DNA of 64,000 bases from Saprospiraceae bacterium UBA2365 (lineage in GTDB: Bacteria > Bacteroidota > Bacteroidia > Chitinophagales > Saprospiraceae). Made by a program: the position numbers and the translations under genes. The stretch is taken from the NCBI GenBank assembly GCA_002344345.1, contig DDTL01000066.1, positions 1 to 64,000 of the forward strand, in the 5' to 3' direction. The notes under the pieces were generated by a model that made no database searches, was not told the DNA's origin, and was given only the letters and a program-made list of their open reading frames with translations. Below are positions 45,491-56,023 of this stretch, one piece after another; position 1 is the first letter of the stretch, and every line of letters starts with the position of its first letter.

Positions 45491-46990
45491 ATGAAACTTC
45501 AAAAAAAAATAAAGATTTTTTCTTTTATCGTTATCACTGTTTTAACAGTGGGTTTTTCTGCTTGCTATAAGCCCGTTTATTACAATGGAAAAGAACCGGT
45601 TTTGAGTTTTTCTGTGGATACCATCCTGTTTGATACTGTTTTTTCTACCGTTGGATCAGCTACCAAAACACTGAAAGTGTATAATTCTTTGGACAAAACC
45701 GTGTTGTTGAAATCTGTATATCTGGCCAAAGGGCAAAATTCTAAATTTCGTTTAAATGTCGACGGAATTGCTGGAAAGGAAATAGATATGGTGGAAATAG
45801 CACCACATGATTCTATTTATGTTTTTGCCGAAGTTACCATAGACCCGTCACAGCCATTGTCTGCAAGTCCTTTTGTGGTGGAAGATGATTTGGTCTTTGA
45901 TATGAACGGGGTGGAGCAAAGGGTAAAAATGCATGCCTGGGGACAGGATGCCAACTACCTTACCGGAAAGTCCAAAGGGAAGGTTTTTATTACGACTTGC
46001 GACATGGGAACCATGGTTTGGGATGACCCAAAGCCTTACGTCATATATGGCACGCTGTTGATCGATAGTTGTACCGTTCGGATCCCGGAAGGAACAAGGA
46101 TCCACGTTCATGGCGGTTTTGCCAAATCCGAATCCGGTGTAGAGTATAATGACGGTCAGATCTATGTGCTGGAACATGGAAAACTTCAAGTCGAAGGAAG
46201 TTTTGAAAAGCCTGTAATATTTGCAACTGACAGACTGGAGCACAAATATGATGATATTTCAGGATTATGGTCCGGTATTTACATTTTGGCCGGCAGTAAA
46301 GGCAACAAAATACAGCATGCAGTGCTTAAAAATGCCAATATCGGGGTTTATGTCGATTCATTGGCAGAACTCAACATTTCATATTCGAAAATATTGCACA
46401 ACATCACGGCAGGAATCTATGCCAGGCATGCCAAAGTGGAAGCCACCAATTGTCTGATCACAGATTCGGGTGCTTATGGGGTAATATTGAGTTATGGAGG
46501 TGAATATACATTTAAGTTTTGTACGATTGCAAAATACAGCGGTGAATCATCTGCGGTGGTATTGGGCAATCATCATTGTCTGGATGTTTTTTGTCAAACG
46601 GATCTGATCCATCCGGTCAAGGCTGAGTTTTACAATACCATCATCCATGGATCGAATGAAGATGAGATTTTATTTGACAACGGATGTTGGCCGGATTATT
46701 GCAACAATGCCGAAAATTTCCAATACAGTTTTACCAATTGCCTGTTTGTTGTGAAGGATTTGATTGGGCCAAAGTATTACCCGGACTTTTTTGATTATAC
46801 ACAGGATTGTCTCAATGGAGCCGGTGAAAACCCTTTGTTCATCGATCCGGATAAATATGACCTGAGACCTGATTCGCTTTCTATCGTAAGGGATAAAGGC
46901 ATTCCATTGATGGGAATTGAATATGATCTGAAGGGAAATCTGCGGGATGGCGATCCGGATTTGGGGTGCTTTGAATACCGGCAGGAATAG
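45491..46990 (+). CDS. Lipoprotein with right-handed parallel beta-helix
   Basis: The 499-residue protein has a signal with lipobox (VGFSAC, Cys25). The first third looks like an Ig-like/DUF1573-type beta domain (ILFDTVFSTVGSATKTLKVY). The second half has short repeats typical of parallel beta-helix proteins (HAVLKNANIGVYVDSLAELN and following), ending in a region common to pectate-lyase-like folds (NPLFIDPDKYDLRPDS). It is probably an outer-membrane lipoprotein, and may act on or bind polysaccharide; no catalytic residues can be identified. It follows the gldN terminator, so it is a separate unit. Confidence 0.8.
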   Translation: MKLQKKIKIFSFIVITVLTVGFSACYKPVYYNGKEPVLSFSVDTILFDTVFSTVGSATKTLKVYNSLDKTVLLKSVYLAKGQNSKFRLNVDGIAGKEIDMVEIAPHDSIYVFAEVTIDPSQPLSASPFVVEDDLVFDMNGVEQRVKMHAWGQDANYLTGKSKGKVFITTCDMGTMVWDDPKPYVIYGTLLIDSCTVRIPEGTRIHVHGGFAKSESGVEYNDGQIYVLEHGKLQVEGSFEKPVIFATDRLEHKYDDISGLWSGIYILAGSKGNKIQHAVLKNANIGVYVDSLAELNISYSKILHNITAGIYARHAKVEATNCLITDSGAYGVILSYGGEYTFKFCTIAKYSGESSAVVLGNHHCLDVFCQTDLIHPVKAEFYNTIIHGSNEDEILFDNGCWPDYCNNAENFQYSFTNCLFVVKDLIGPKYYPDFFDYTQDCLNGAGENPLFIDPDKYDLRPDSLSIVRDKGIPLMGIEYDLKGNLRDGDPDLGCFEYRQE

Positions 46991-47506
46991 TGTTTTAAGT
47001 ATTATTAGATTTTTGAAGGCGGGAAATCGGATTTGACGGATGGAGCGGGTTTGCGCGTTGATCAGGTGATTTTTTATGTGTCTCGGAACAGGATTATTTC
47101 CAAGCGTTGTATGAAGTTTACGACTTAAGACAGATATGAGATGAAATATCATTTTGGAGTTCGAGTGAAATGAAGTTTGCTACTTCAGGAAGAAAATTTT
47201 AGGCAGAATTGTGATCGGACGGTGTTCAGGCATCGGGTCAGAGGGATACAAGTCTGAAGTTGCAAACTTCAGACAACGGGGGACAACGGAGAAATGAATA
47301 GAATACAGATATAGTTTCACCAAAGCAGAGTGGAAGAAAATTGTTGAAAACTGGAAATGAAAATTTAAGTCCTTTGAATTATTATTAAGTTATTTTGATT
47401 TTTCTCGAAGATCAATTTAAGCTAAGTTCATTTTTTTTCAGATCCAAAGTATTTCAGATAAAATGAAACTTTAAATGATAATAAGCTGTTTAAATAAAAT
47501 AATCAT
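46991..47506. other. Intergenic region with REP-like palindromes
   Basis: About 515 bases with no supportable gene. It holds a perfect 10-bp palindrome at 47252-47274 and looser relatives of the same GAAGTTTnCnACTTnAG motif near 47112 and 47171. Confidence 0.6.
47252..47274. repeat. REP-like palindrome
   Basis: GTCTGAAGTT, loop GCA, AACTTCAGAC: a perfect stem with no T-run, so it is not a normal terminator. Two degenerate relatives lie just upstream. Confidence 0.65.
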
Positions 47507-47710
47507 ATGAAAATGGACGGAATTTTTTATCTAACGGATGAACATAACAACAGGAAGTTTGTACAGATCGACCTTGAAAAATATGGCCAGATATGGGAGG
47601 ATTTTTATGATGGCTTATTGTCAGAAACAACAAAAGGAGAAGAGACTTACCCATTGGCTGAAATTGTTGAAGCTCTTGAGAAAGATGGAAATCTGAAGAA
47701 ATATGTATGA
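47507..47710 (+). CDS. Antitoxin-like protein of a RelE-type toxin-antitoxin pair
   Basis: The 67-residue protein (MKMDGIFYLTDEHNNRKFVQ, then LEKYGQIWEDFYDGLLSE) resembles small antitoxins encoded just before RelE/ParE-type toxins in Bacteroidota. Its stop overlaps the start of the toxin reading frame by 8 bases, the usual coupling. The C-terminal half is acidic and probably binds the toxin. The assignment rests mainly on the toxin next door. The antitoxin frame is intact while the toxin is not. Confidence 0.7.
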   Translation: MKMDGIFYLTDEHNNRKFVQIDLEKYGQIWEDFYDGLLSETTKGEETYPLAEIVEALEKDGNLKKYV

Positions 47711-47963
47711 GGTCAAAATCAGGAAAACTGCTTTAAAACAGCTATCAAAAATTCCTTTAAAAGATGCACTGAGGTTATCTAAAGAATTACAAAAATTAGC
47801 AGTCAATCCTAGACCTGAAGGCAGTATAAAGCTCCTGGGCTTTTAAAATCAGTATAGAATCAGAATTGGAAATTACAGAGCAATTTACAGTATAGAGTAT
47901 GAGGTTTCTATTGTAGAAATAACAAAAATTGGCGATAGAAAAAGTATTTACAAAAAAGAATAA
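47703..47963 (+). pseudogene. RelE/ParE-family toxin gene interrupted by a stop codon
   Basis: Reading from the ATG at 47703 gives MYEVKIRKTALKQLSKIPLK and later NPRPEGSIKLLGF, then TAA at codon 48 (47844-47846). The same frame continues NQYRIRIGNYRAIYSIEYEV and EITKIGDRKSIYKK to TAA at 47961-47963. The whole is the normal 86-codon RelE-type toxin, with the expected Lys codon AAA changed to TAA inside a T4A4 run. The peptide of 47 residues lacks the catalytic C-terminal half, so the toxin should be dead. A sequencing error in the homopolymer run is possible. Confidence 0.85.
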
Positions 47964-48049
47964 AATTTATATCTGGATTACAAGTCGCAATGCATTTATT
48001 GATTGAAAAATATAAAAGTTGATTGAGAAAATCGAAAAATCTGTACCAA

Positions 48050-49336
48050 TTAATCAACGCTCTTCCTCCTCGCCACCCGGACGAAAAGCAGCAAAACAAA
48101 ACCTGTAATAAATAAAAAGGATAGCGACAGGACACTCATTCTCAAACCTCCGAAAATGTGATTGACCAGACCAAAAAGGAAGGTTCCCAGAATAATGGAT
48201 ACCTTAATGACTATTTCGTAAAAACTAAAATAGGAAGTCAGATCCTCGGGATGATCGTCCACGAGTTTGGAATAGGTGGATCTGGATAAGGACTGAATGC
48301 CTCCCATGACCAGACCTACCAGGCCGGCGATCAGGTAAAACTGGGTTTTGCTTTCTACCAGAAAAGCAAGAACAGTGATCACTATCCAGATCAGGATTTG
48401 CAGGAGCAAAGTCCTTTTATTTCCCATCCACCTGGATACCCAGGCAAAAATGTAGGCCCCGAATATGGCGATAATTTGTAGCAATAATATGACGATGATC
48501 AGTTCGGTAGTTTCAAATTTCAATTCCTCTCTGGCAAATACAGATGCCAAATAAATGACGGTCTGCACGCCCGCGCTATAAAAAAGCATGGAAAACAGGA
48601 ATAAACTCAGGTTTTTACTCTGCCTTAATCTGTTGAAAACCAATACGATCTCCTGGAATCCTTTCAGGATCATGGAACGAGTGATGGCTCCTTTCTGACC
48701 TTTGGGCAGTCTGTTGAAAGTGATCTGGGAAAAGCCCAGCCACCATATTCCCACAAAAACAAATCCGAGCCGGTAGGGTAGGTTGCTGAATTCAGGCATG
48801 CCGAACCATTGCGGTTTTTGTGAAATGAACAGTATGAGCAACAACAACAAAACACTGCCGATATATCCCAAAGCATATCCTTTGGCACTGACACGGTCAT
48901 ACTGATCCGGTGTCACGATCTCTGGCAGATAAGCATTGTAGAAAACCTGACCGCCGGCAGCGCCGATCGTTGCAATGGCAAACAGTCCGGTTCCTAGCCA
49001 AAGAGTTGCATCTCCGGTGAACAAAAACATGCCGGCACAGGCAATGGCCCCCATGGTAGTGAAAAATTTCAGAAAAAACATCCGCTTTCCTCCAAAATCC
49101 GCAATTCCGGACAAAAAAGGAGATAGTATGGCAATGATCAGGTAACTCAGGGAAACCACATAGGAATACAACGAACTGTTACTGACTGAAAAATCCCCGA
49201 ACAACCTGATATCACTTCGTGTAACGGAGATAAAATAAACCGGGAATATGGCGGTTGCAATTACCAGGTAATAGGTAGAATTGGCCCAGTCGTATATGGC
49301 CCAACCATTGATGACTTTTTTATCGTTTTTTGGCAT
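48050..49336 (-). CDS. MFS transporter, UMF1/Atg22-like
   Basis: From the ATG at 49334-49336 the protein is 428 aa (a TTG two codons earlier is less likely). It has about 12 membrane helices. The signature WAIYDWANSTYYLVIATAIF near the N-terminus and SRSTYSKLVDDHPEDLTSYF in the middle are typical of the UMF1/vacuole-effluxer Atg22-like group of major facilitators. It lies in the inner membrane. The substrate is unknown; amino-acid efflux is only known for yeast Atg22. It is divergent from the RimK-like gene. Confidence 0.88.
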   Translation of the reverse strand: MPKNDKKVINGWAIYDWANSTYYLVIATAIFPVYFISVTRSDIRLFGDFSVSNSSLYSYVVSLSYLIIAILSPFLSGIADFGGKRMFFLKFFTTMGAIACAGMFLFTGDATLWLGTGLFAIATIGAAGGQVFYNAYLPEIVTPDQYDRVSAKGYALGYIGSVLLLLLILFISQKPQWFGMPEFSNLPYRLGFVFVGIWWLGFSQITFNRLPKGQKGAITRSMILKGFQEIVLVFNRLRQSKNLSLFLFSMLFYSAGVQTVIYLASVFAREELKFETTELIIVILLLQIIAIFGAYIFAWVSRWMGNKRTLLLQILIWIVITVLAFLVESKTQFYLIAGLVGLVMGGIQSLSRSTYSKLVDDHPEDLTSYFSFYEIVIKVSIILGTFLFGLVNHIFGGLRMSVLSLSFLFITGFVLLLFVRVARRKSVD

Positions 49337-49475
49337 AAGCAATTTTATAAGTGCAAGATAAGGATTCCTGCCAGACTGAAGAGAAATTCAACCAAATATT
49401 ATTTTGAATACAAAAATCTTTATGTTAGCTTTTTTTATCTGTACGCTTTTGTATCTTTCGCAATATTTTAAAGAA

Positions 49476-50354
49476 ATGAATATATTAATTCTATCCAGAA
49501 ATCCCGCTTTATACAGTACTCAAAGCCTGGTGCGAGCAGGCGCTTCAAGAGGACATTTCATACAAGTGTATGACCATTTCTATTGTGATTTTTACATTGA
49601 ATCCGGCAATATGAAAATCTATCACAACGGATATCAGGTTAATGGCATACATGCGATCATCCCAAGAATTGGCGCTTCTGTCACCGATCTGGGTTCATTG
49701 CTGATCAGGCAATTTGAAAGTATGGGAATCTATTCTTCCCTATCATCAGACAGTTTGCTCAAAGCACGGAATAAATTGTCCGCTCTTCAGATCCTTGCAG
49801 CAAGCGGCATTCCGGTGCCAAAGACCATTTCCACAGCATACTCCGAAGATCTGAGCGGATTTTTGTCCCTGATTGATGACTACCCGCTGATCATTAAACT
49901 GGTCAACAGTACCCATGGTATAGGTGTGGTAAAGGCTGCAACCAGAACTGATGCCGTGGCGATCATGGAGGCATTCATTCAAATGAAAGGCAGGGCTTTG
50001 GCTCAGGAGTTCATCAGAGAATCTGAAGGCATTGATATCCGGTCATTTGTCGTTGGAAATAAAGTAGTTGCTTCGATGGAGCGTCGTGCACAGGAAGGTG
50101 AATTCAGATCCAATCTGCATCGTGGCGCGGAAGCCGTCAGTATTGAATTGACACAGGAAGAAATCGACATCAGCCTGCAGTCTGCTAAAGCACTAGGATT
50201 GAACATTGCAGGTGTAGATCTGCTTCGTTCAAAACATGGTCCGGTGGTCATTGAAGTCAACGCATCACCCGGTTTGGAAGGGATAGAAGGTGCTACTGGT
50301 GTAGATGTGGCCATGGAAATTATCAAATTCTTGGAGAAACAGGTTAAAGAATGA
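49476..50354 (+). CDS. rimK: RimK-family ATP-grasp ligase
   Basis: From the ATG at 49476 the protein is 292 aa and begins MNILILSRNPALYSTQSLVR, the usual RimK start; 24 upstream codons would add an unlikely hydrophobic extension. ATP-grasp motifs are PLIIKLVNSTHGIGVVKA, ALAQEFIRESEGIDIRSFVV and VIEVNASPGLEGIEGATGVD. RimK adds glutamate to the C-terminus of ribosomal protein S6 in E. coli; related enzymes make other amide links. The aspartoacylase-like gene follows on the same strand, a common neighbour. Substrate in this organism is not proved. Confidence 0.92.
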   Translation: MNILILSRNPALYSTQSLVRAGASRGHFIQVYDHFYCDFYIESGNMKIYHNGYQVNGIHAIIPRIGASVTDLGSLLIRQFESMGIYSSLSSDSLLKARNKLSALQILAASGIPVPKTISTAYSEDLSGFLSLIDDYPLIIKLVNSTHGIGVVKAATRTDAVAIMEAFIQMKGRALAQEFIRESEGIDIRSFVVGNKVVASMERRAQEGEFRSNLHRGAEAVSIELTQEEIDISLQSAKALGLNIAGVDLLRSKHGPVVIEVNASPGLEGIEGATGVDVAMEIIKFLEKQVKE

Positions 50355-50514
50355 TATTCTGATGATCCAATGATCTGATTTTCAAATGATCTGCTGATTT
50401 GATGGTGAAAAGACCTGCTGAACTGATGTTGATATGATCAGTGAATTCTTGTCAATGCCTGAGGCAAACAACCCGACCGAATCAACAAATCAAAAAAATG
50501 AACAAAACCTTGCT

Positions 50515-51453
50515 ATGAAAATTCATAACACTGAGATATCCGAACCTGGTTATACCAAAGTGAAGATCAGGGTGGGAAATTTGCCATCGGGCAATGAGAT
50601 CAATATCTTTGCCCATGTATTTCATTCCGGGAAGCCAGGCAAAACAGGATTGATCCTGGCAGGTATACACGGTGATGAGATCAACGGGGTTGAGATGTTA
50701 CGAAGAAGCATTGACATGAAATTATACGAAGGATTGATCAGTGGAACAGTGATCGTGATACCTTTGCTCAATATTTTTGGGTTTATCAATTTTAGCAGAG
50801 AAGTGCCGGACGGAAAAGATATCAACCGGAGTTTTCCAGGCAACAGCAATGGCTCCCTTGCAGCACGTGTGGCCAGAAAATTTACTAAAACCATTTTGCC
50901 CTTAGTCGATTTTGGTATTGATTTTCATACCGGGGGTGAAAGCAGGTTTAACTATCCTCAGGTTCGGTTTTCACCAAATGATGATCGTGCAAAACTATTG
51001 GCTGAAGCGTTCAACGCACCTTTTACGATCGCTAAAACCAAACTTCCGAGGACGTTGCGCAAAACTGCTTTTGATTTGGGTAAACCGGTGATCGTTTTTG
51101 AGGGTGGTGAGTCCAAAAGACTGGATGGATTCGCTATGGAGATCGGTATAAAAGGTATCAGAAATGTCCTGATCCATGAAAAGATTTTGGATGGAACCCC
51201 TGAACAAGTCAGCAAATCGGTCAATATTTTGCGAAGTGATTGGTTGCGTGCGCCTGAAGCGGGCTTATTTGTCTGGAGTAAACGTTCAGGTGTTTTTATT
51301 CAAAAAGGTGATCTTCTGGGAGAGATCAATGATGTATATGGAGCTAAATCGACCCTGGTGAAAGCTACGAGCGAAGGATATATTATTGCGCACAACAATG
51401 CACCAGTTGTCAATGCCGGAGATGCACTTTTTCATATTGGTTACGAAATTTAA
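50515..51453 (+). CDS. Succinylglutamate desuccinylase/aspartoacylase family zinc hydrolase
   Basis: I chose the ATG at 50515 (312 aa, MKIHNTEISEPGYTKVKIRV); an in-frame ATG at 50434 would add 27 low-complexity residues. Zinc ligands are in AGIHGDEINGVEML (His, Glu) and in DFGIDFHTGGESRF (His). DINRSFPG and FEGGESKRLDG are further family blocks. Such enzymes split N-acyl amino acids or amide bonds. It directly follows rimK, and the end overlaps the PBP4-like gene. It may act on the product or precursor of RimK, but that is a guess. Confidence 0.88.
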   Translation: MKIHNTEISEPGYTKVKIRVGNLPSGNEINIFAHVFHSGKPGKTGLILAGIHGDEINGVEMLRRSIDMKLYEGLISGTVIVIPLLNIFGFINFSREVPDGKDINRSFPGNSNGSLAARVARKFTKTILPLVDFGIDFHTGGESRFNYPQVRFSPNDDRAKLLAEAFNAPFTIAKTKLPRTLRKTAFDLGKPVIVFEGGESKRLDGFAMEIGIKGIRNVLIHEKILDGTPEQVSKSVNILRSDWLRAPEAGLFVWSKRSGVFIQKGDLLGEINDVYGAKSTLVKATSEGYIIAHNNAPVVNAGDALFHIGYEI

Positions 51454-52915
51454 TCCAATCATTTTGAGAAAAATTATAATAATATTCTGGCTGGTTCTGA
51501 CAGGACTCTGTAACGTGAGCGGCCAATCTGCTGACAAACTGATCCAGGAACTCAGGACATCCTCTGCTTTGAGGGGAAGCGTTCTGGGTGTACAAATTGT
51601 CAAACTGGATTCCGGTAATCCGGTTTTATCTTTTCAGAGTGAAACACGGATGATGCCTGCTTCTACTCAAAAACTCCTGTTCACGCTCGCTGCTCTAGAC
51701 CAGTTGGGAGCTGACTACGTTTTTAATACAAAATTGTTTATTTCGGGTAAAATTAGTAGTTCAGGAACGTTGAAAGGCGATTTCCTCATTTCATCAAGTG
51801 GTGACCCGGGTTTTGCTTCTAACCGGGGCAATGCAAAAATGAATGTCGACCTGGTTTTTCAAACCATTCATAAAACCCTTAATAAATTAGGTGTTAAACA
51901 GATAGATGGAAATCTGGTTTTGCAGGTTCAAGATGGTGCTGAGGCCGTGGCAGGGAGTTGGCATTGGGAAGATCTGAGTAATTATTACGGTGGAGGTGCC
52001 TGGGGATTTAATTTTATGGAAAATGAATATTCCGTATATTTTAAGCAGCATCCAAAAGTTAGCCAACTTTGTCAGATAGAAAAGGTTGTTCCGGAAATTC
52101 CCGGACTAAAACTGACATCCCGGGTGTTTTCAGGTCCTCCGGGAAGTGGTGATCAGGCTTATATCATGGGTGGGCCTGAAGAACTGACCAAAACCATTGT
52201 TGGTACGATACCTGCAGGAAAGGCTTCATTCAGGGTCAAAGGAAGCATTCCGGATCCACCTGTTGCTTTTTTGCGTATGTTAAAGGTTTTTCTGGATAGA
52301 AAAGGCATACAGTCTGGAGGAATGAAAATCCGTTATGGCAAGCCACCGGTCGAAAGGCTGGTTGGAAAATTCTCTTCCAGGCCTCTCCGGGACCTGGCCA
52401 GAGACTGTAATTTTCACAGTATCAATCTGTATGCGGAAAGCTTTGGAAGGGCTATGTTGCAGGCAAAGCAAATTGAGACATTGACTGGCTATCCCAGCCC
52501 TCAAGAGTGGAAAAAACTTTTTGAAGTTTACCCTGTTGGGATGGAAGACCTGCAAATCAGGGATGCGTGTGGTCTGTCTGAAGGAAATCTGATAACTCCT
52601 GACATATTGACCCGGTATATTGTTATGTTTCATAATAAATTGGGAATGAGCCAATTGAAGTACGTTTTACCACGTGCAGGTATGGAAGGAACTGTCAAAA
52701 GTTTTTTGGAAAATCAGCAGATAGGACAGCATATTTGGCTCAAAAGTGGATCCTTAGAAGGTGTTTTGAATTACACGGGCATTTACAGATCAGCGGCTGA
52801 TAGCAAATATTATGCTTTTGCCATCATGGTCAATCACAGCATCGCTCCTCAGAAAGATGTCAGGAAGTCACTGGAGCAGTTTTTAGTCAGGGCAATGAAT
52901 AGCCGATTCGACTGA
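51425..52915 (+). CDS. dacB: D-alanyl-D-alanine carboxypeptidase/endopeptidase, PBP4 family
   Basis: The frame opens inside the upstream gene; starts at 51425 (ATG, overlap 29 bases) or 51464 (TTG, giving a clean signal MRKIIIIFWLVLTGLCNVSG) are both possible. The mature protein has the PBP4 motifs SxxK (MPASTQKLLFTLAALDQLGA), SxN (NFHSINLYAESFGRAM) and KSG (WLKSGSLEGVLNYTG). It trims or cross-cuts peptidoglycan peptides in the periplasm. Length (about 490) fits PBP4. The overlap suggests translational coupling with the aspartoacylase-like gene, although the functions are not obviously linked. Confidence 0.93.
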   Translation, partial: HFFILVTKFNPIILRKIIIIFWLVLTGLCNVSGQSADKLIQELRTSSALRGSVLGVQIVKLDSGNPVLSFQSETRMMPASTQKLLFTLAALDQLGADYVFNTKLFISGKISSSGTLKGDFLISSSGDPGFASNRGNAKMNVDLVFQTIHKTLNKLGVKQIDGNLVLQVQDGAEAVAGSWHWEDLSNYYGGGAWGFNFMENEYSVYFKQHPKVSQLCQIEKVVPEIPGLKLTSRVFSGPPGSGDQAYIMGGPEELTKTIVGTIPAGKASFRVKGSIPDPPVAFLRMLKVFLDRKGIQSGGMKIRYGKPPVERLVGKFSSRPLRDLARDCNFHSINLYAESFGRAMLQAKQIETLTGYPSPQEWKKLFEVYPVGMEDLQIRDACGLSEGNLITPDILTRYIVMFHNKLGMSQLKYVLPRAGMEGTVKSFLENQQIGQHIWLKSGSLEGVLNYTGIYRSAADSKYYAFAIMVNHSIAPQKDVRKSLEQFLVRAMNSRFD

Positions 52916-53158
52916 TGTTTTTGAAACTTTGTTTAAGTTATGGAGGCATGCGATGACCTGAGTTGATTTTTTAAAAGGATCATTCAGATTTGTTTTTAAA
53001 AAATCTTGTTAACTCTTTTTAATAGACCCATCCGATCTGTACGTCTATCAAAATGAAGTATACTTTCGGTCAATTTGTTTTATTCACTTTCTTTTACTTC
53101 CGATTATTATAGTAATTTTGGTGGATTGAAAGTGAATTTAAAGTAGAATTGATTGTTT

Positions 53159-53857
53159 ATGAATCGAATATCGTGGTGGATGCGGGTTTTTATAGCGATT
53201 TTTCTTTTTGCAGGTTTAAATTCCTGTAAAGAGAATGACGCTGTTAAAACAGAACAAAATACATTATCGGAAAATACGGTGGAAGATCCAGTGATCCCAG
53301 TGAAGCCCAACATTAACAAAGACAGGGATATATGGCAAAAACCCAGTATTGTCCTGGACCTTTTGGGTGATCTTTCTGATAAAACTGTTGCCGATATAGG
53401 GGCAGGCACTGGATATTTTACTTTCCGAATCGCGCTGAAAGCCCAAAAAGTCATTGCCATAGACATTGACACCTTTTCCCTGGAACTGATCAACACATTC
53501 AAAAGGAATCTTCCACCTGAATTGCAGGGGAAAATTGAAACCAGACTTGCAGACCCCGATGATCCTCAACTAGAAAAGGAAGAGACTGATATCATCGTGA
53601 TCATCAATACCATCTCAGAGATATCGGAAAGGAAAGATTATCTTAAAACGCTCCTGCCTGGATTGAAAAAAGGAGGAAAACTGGTTATTGTTGACTATAA
53701 ACTAAAAAAATTGCCCATTCAGGAAGCGCCTCCACAGGAACAAAGGGTGCCTTTGAATATTTTAGAAAATGAACTGGCCCAGATCGGTTACGATCCCGTG
53801 ATTTCTGACGATACTTCACTGGATTACCAGTACATCGTTTTTGCCCATAAAAAATAG
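53159..53857 (+). CDS. Class I SAM-dependent methyltransferase with lipoprotein signal
   Basis: From the ATG at 53159 the protein is 232 aa. The N-terminus is a signal with lipobox (FAGLNSC, Cys about residue 23), so it should be exported and lipidated. The rest is a class I methyltransferase: motif I TVADIGAGTGYFTFRIALKA, the acidic strand end VIAIDIDTFSLE, DDPQLEKEETDIIVIINTIS and GGKLVIVDYKLKKLP. A lipoprotein methyltransferase is odd because SAM is cytoplasmic. Either the signal is not used as such, or the enzyme is periplasmic with another role. The start and signal are clear in sequence; the consequence is open. Confidence 0.82.
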   Translation: MNRISWWMRVFIAIFLFAGLNSCKENDAVKTEQNTLSENTVEDPVIPVKPNINKDRDIWQKPSIVLDLLGDLSDKTVADIGAGTGYFTFRIALKAQKVIAIDIDTFSLELINTFKRNLPPELQGKIETRLADPDDPQLEKEETDIIVIINTISEISERKDYLKTLLPGLKKGGKLVIVDYKLKKLPIQEAPPQEQRVPLNILENELAQIGYDPVISDDTSLDYQYIVFAHKK

Positions 53858-53907
53858 AGATGACAATCAAACAGGGTGTTTTCGGTCAAAAATCAACCAT
53901 ATCCTGC

Positions 53908-55182
<1,275 letters not shown>

Positions 55183-55539
55183 TTATGCTTGTTTCAGTTT
55201 TCCTCAAATCACGATTTTCTCCTGTTTTGGATAATTTGAAATCGACTTTAATGTGATATCAGGTATTAAAAAAAACACAAATATATCAAACCGGACAAGT
55301 AATTCAAAGATTCATACCGGATATTCATTTTTTATCTTATAAAGCAGGAAATTCAGACCGCAACGAATGAGGAATTGATGATTTGAAGATTTGAAGATTC
55401 AATGCGAATGATGAATTTCAGCATTTTGGAACAATTCAGACTGATCAGGCAACCTTTGATCTGAAGTTCATATATGAATCTTGTTGATGAATTTCATGAT
55501 CTTTGAGGATGAACAAAAAATAATTTTTCAAAATATCTC
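55183..55539. other. Intergenic region between fur and purA
   Basis: 357 bases, AT-rich, with a short low-complexity run GATGATTTGAAGATTTGAAG near 55376-55397. No gene or clear terminator is seen. It likely carries the purA promoter. Confidence 0.4.
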
Positions 55540-56010
55540 TTAGTGCTCAGCCGAATTCATCTCTTTCTGGCATTCTTTGCAAATGCCATGTATGATCAGC
55601 GCGTGGTGGTGTACGGTGAAACCGAAAGTTTCGTGCACCATGTTTTTGGTTTGTTGAACCCTTGGGTCGCAGAATTCGATCAGTTTGCCGCAGATATCGC
55701 AAATCATGTGGTCGTGTTGTTTGGATCCGAAGGATTTCTCGTAATGCGTTGTGTTTTTGCCAAATTGTTGTTTTCTGACAAGATCACATTCCACGAGGAG
55801 TTCAAGCGTATTGTACACGGTAGCCCGGCTAACACGGTAGTCCCTGGATTTCATCTGGATATATAAAGCTTCAGCATCAAAATGATCTTCCCGGGAATAG
55901 ATCTCTTCCAGTATGGCAAATCTTTCCGGGGTTTTACGATAGTCGTTTATCTGAAGGTAATTTCGGAAAATTTGTTTTACCCTTTCAAAAGTTTTTGTTT
56001 TTTGCTCCAT
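55540..56010 (-). CDS. fur: Fur family transcriptional regulator
   Basis: From the ATG at 56008-56010 the protein is 156 aa (MEQKTKTFERVKQIFRNYLQ). An earlier start would overlap the upstream gene. The winged helix is about residues 10-85 (RYRVSRATVYNTLELLVECD-like recognition region DYRVSRATVYNTLELLVECD). The metal/dimer domain follows with KQHDHMICDICGKLIEF and CKEC. The two CxxC motifs point to a structural zinc site. It could be Fur, Zur or PerR; sequence alone does not decide. It lies 13 bases after rsh and is probably in the same transcript. Confidence 0.9.
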   Translation of the reverse strand: MEQKTKTFERVKQIFRNYLQINDYRKTPERFAILEEIYSREDHFDAEALYIQMKSRDYRVSRATVYNTLELLVECDLVRKQQFGKNTTHYEKSFGSKQHDHMICDICGKLIEFCDPRVQQTKNMVHETFGFTVHHHALIIHGICKECQKEMNSAEH

Positions 56011-56023
56011 AACAGATGATGCT

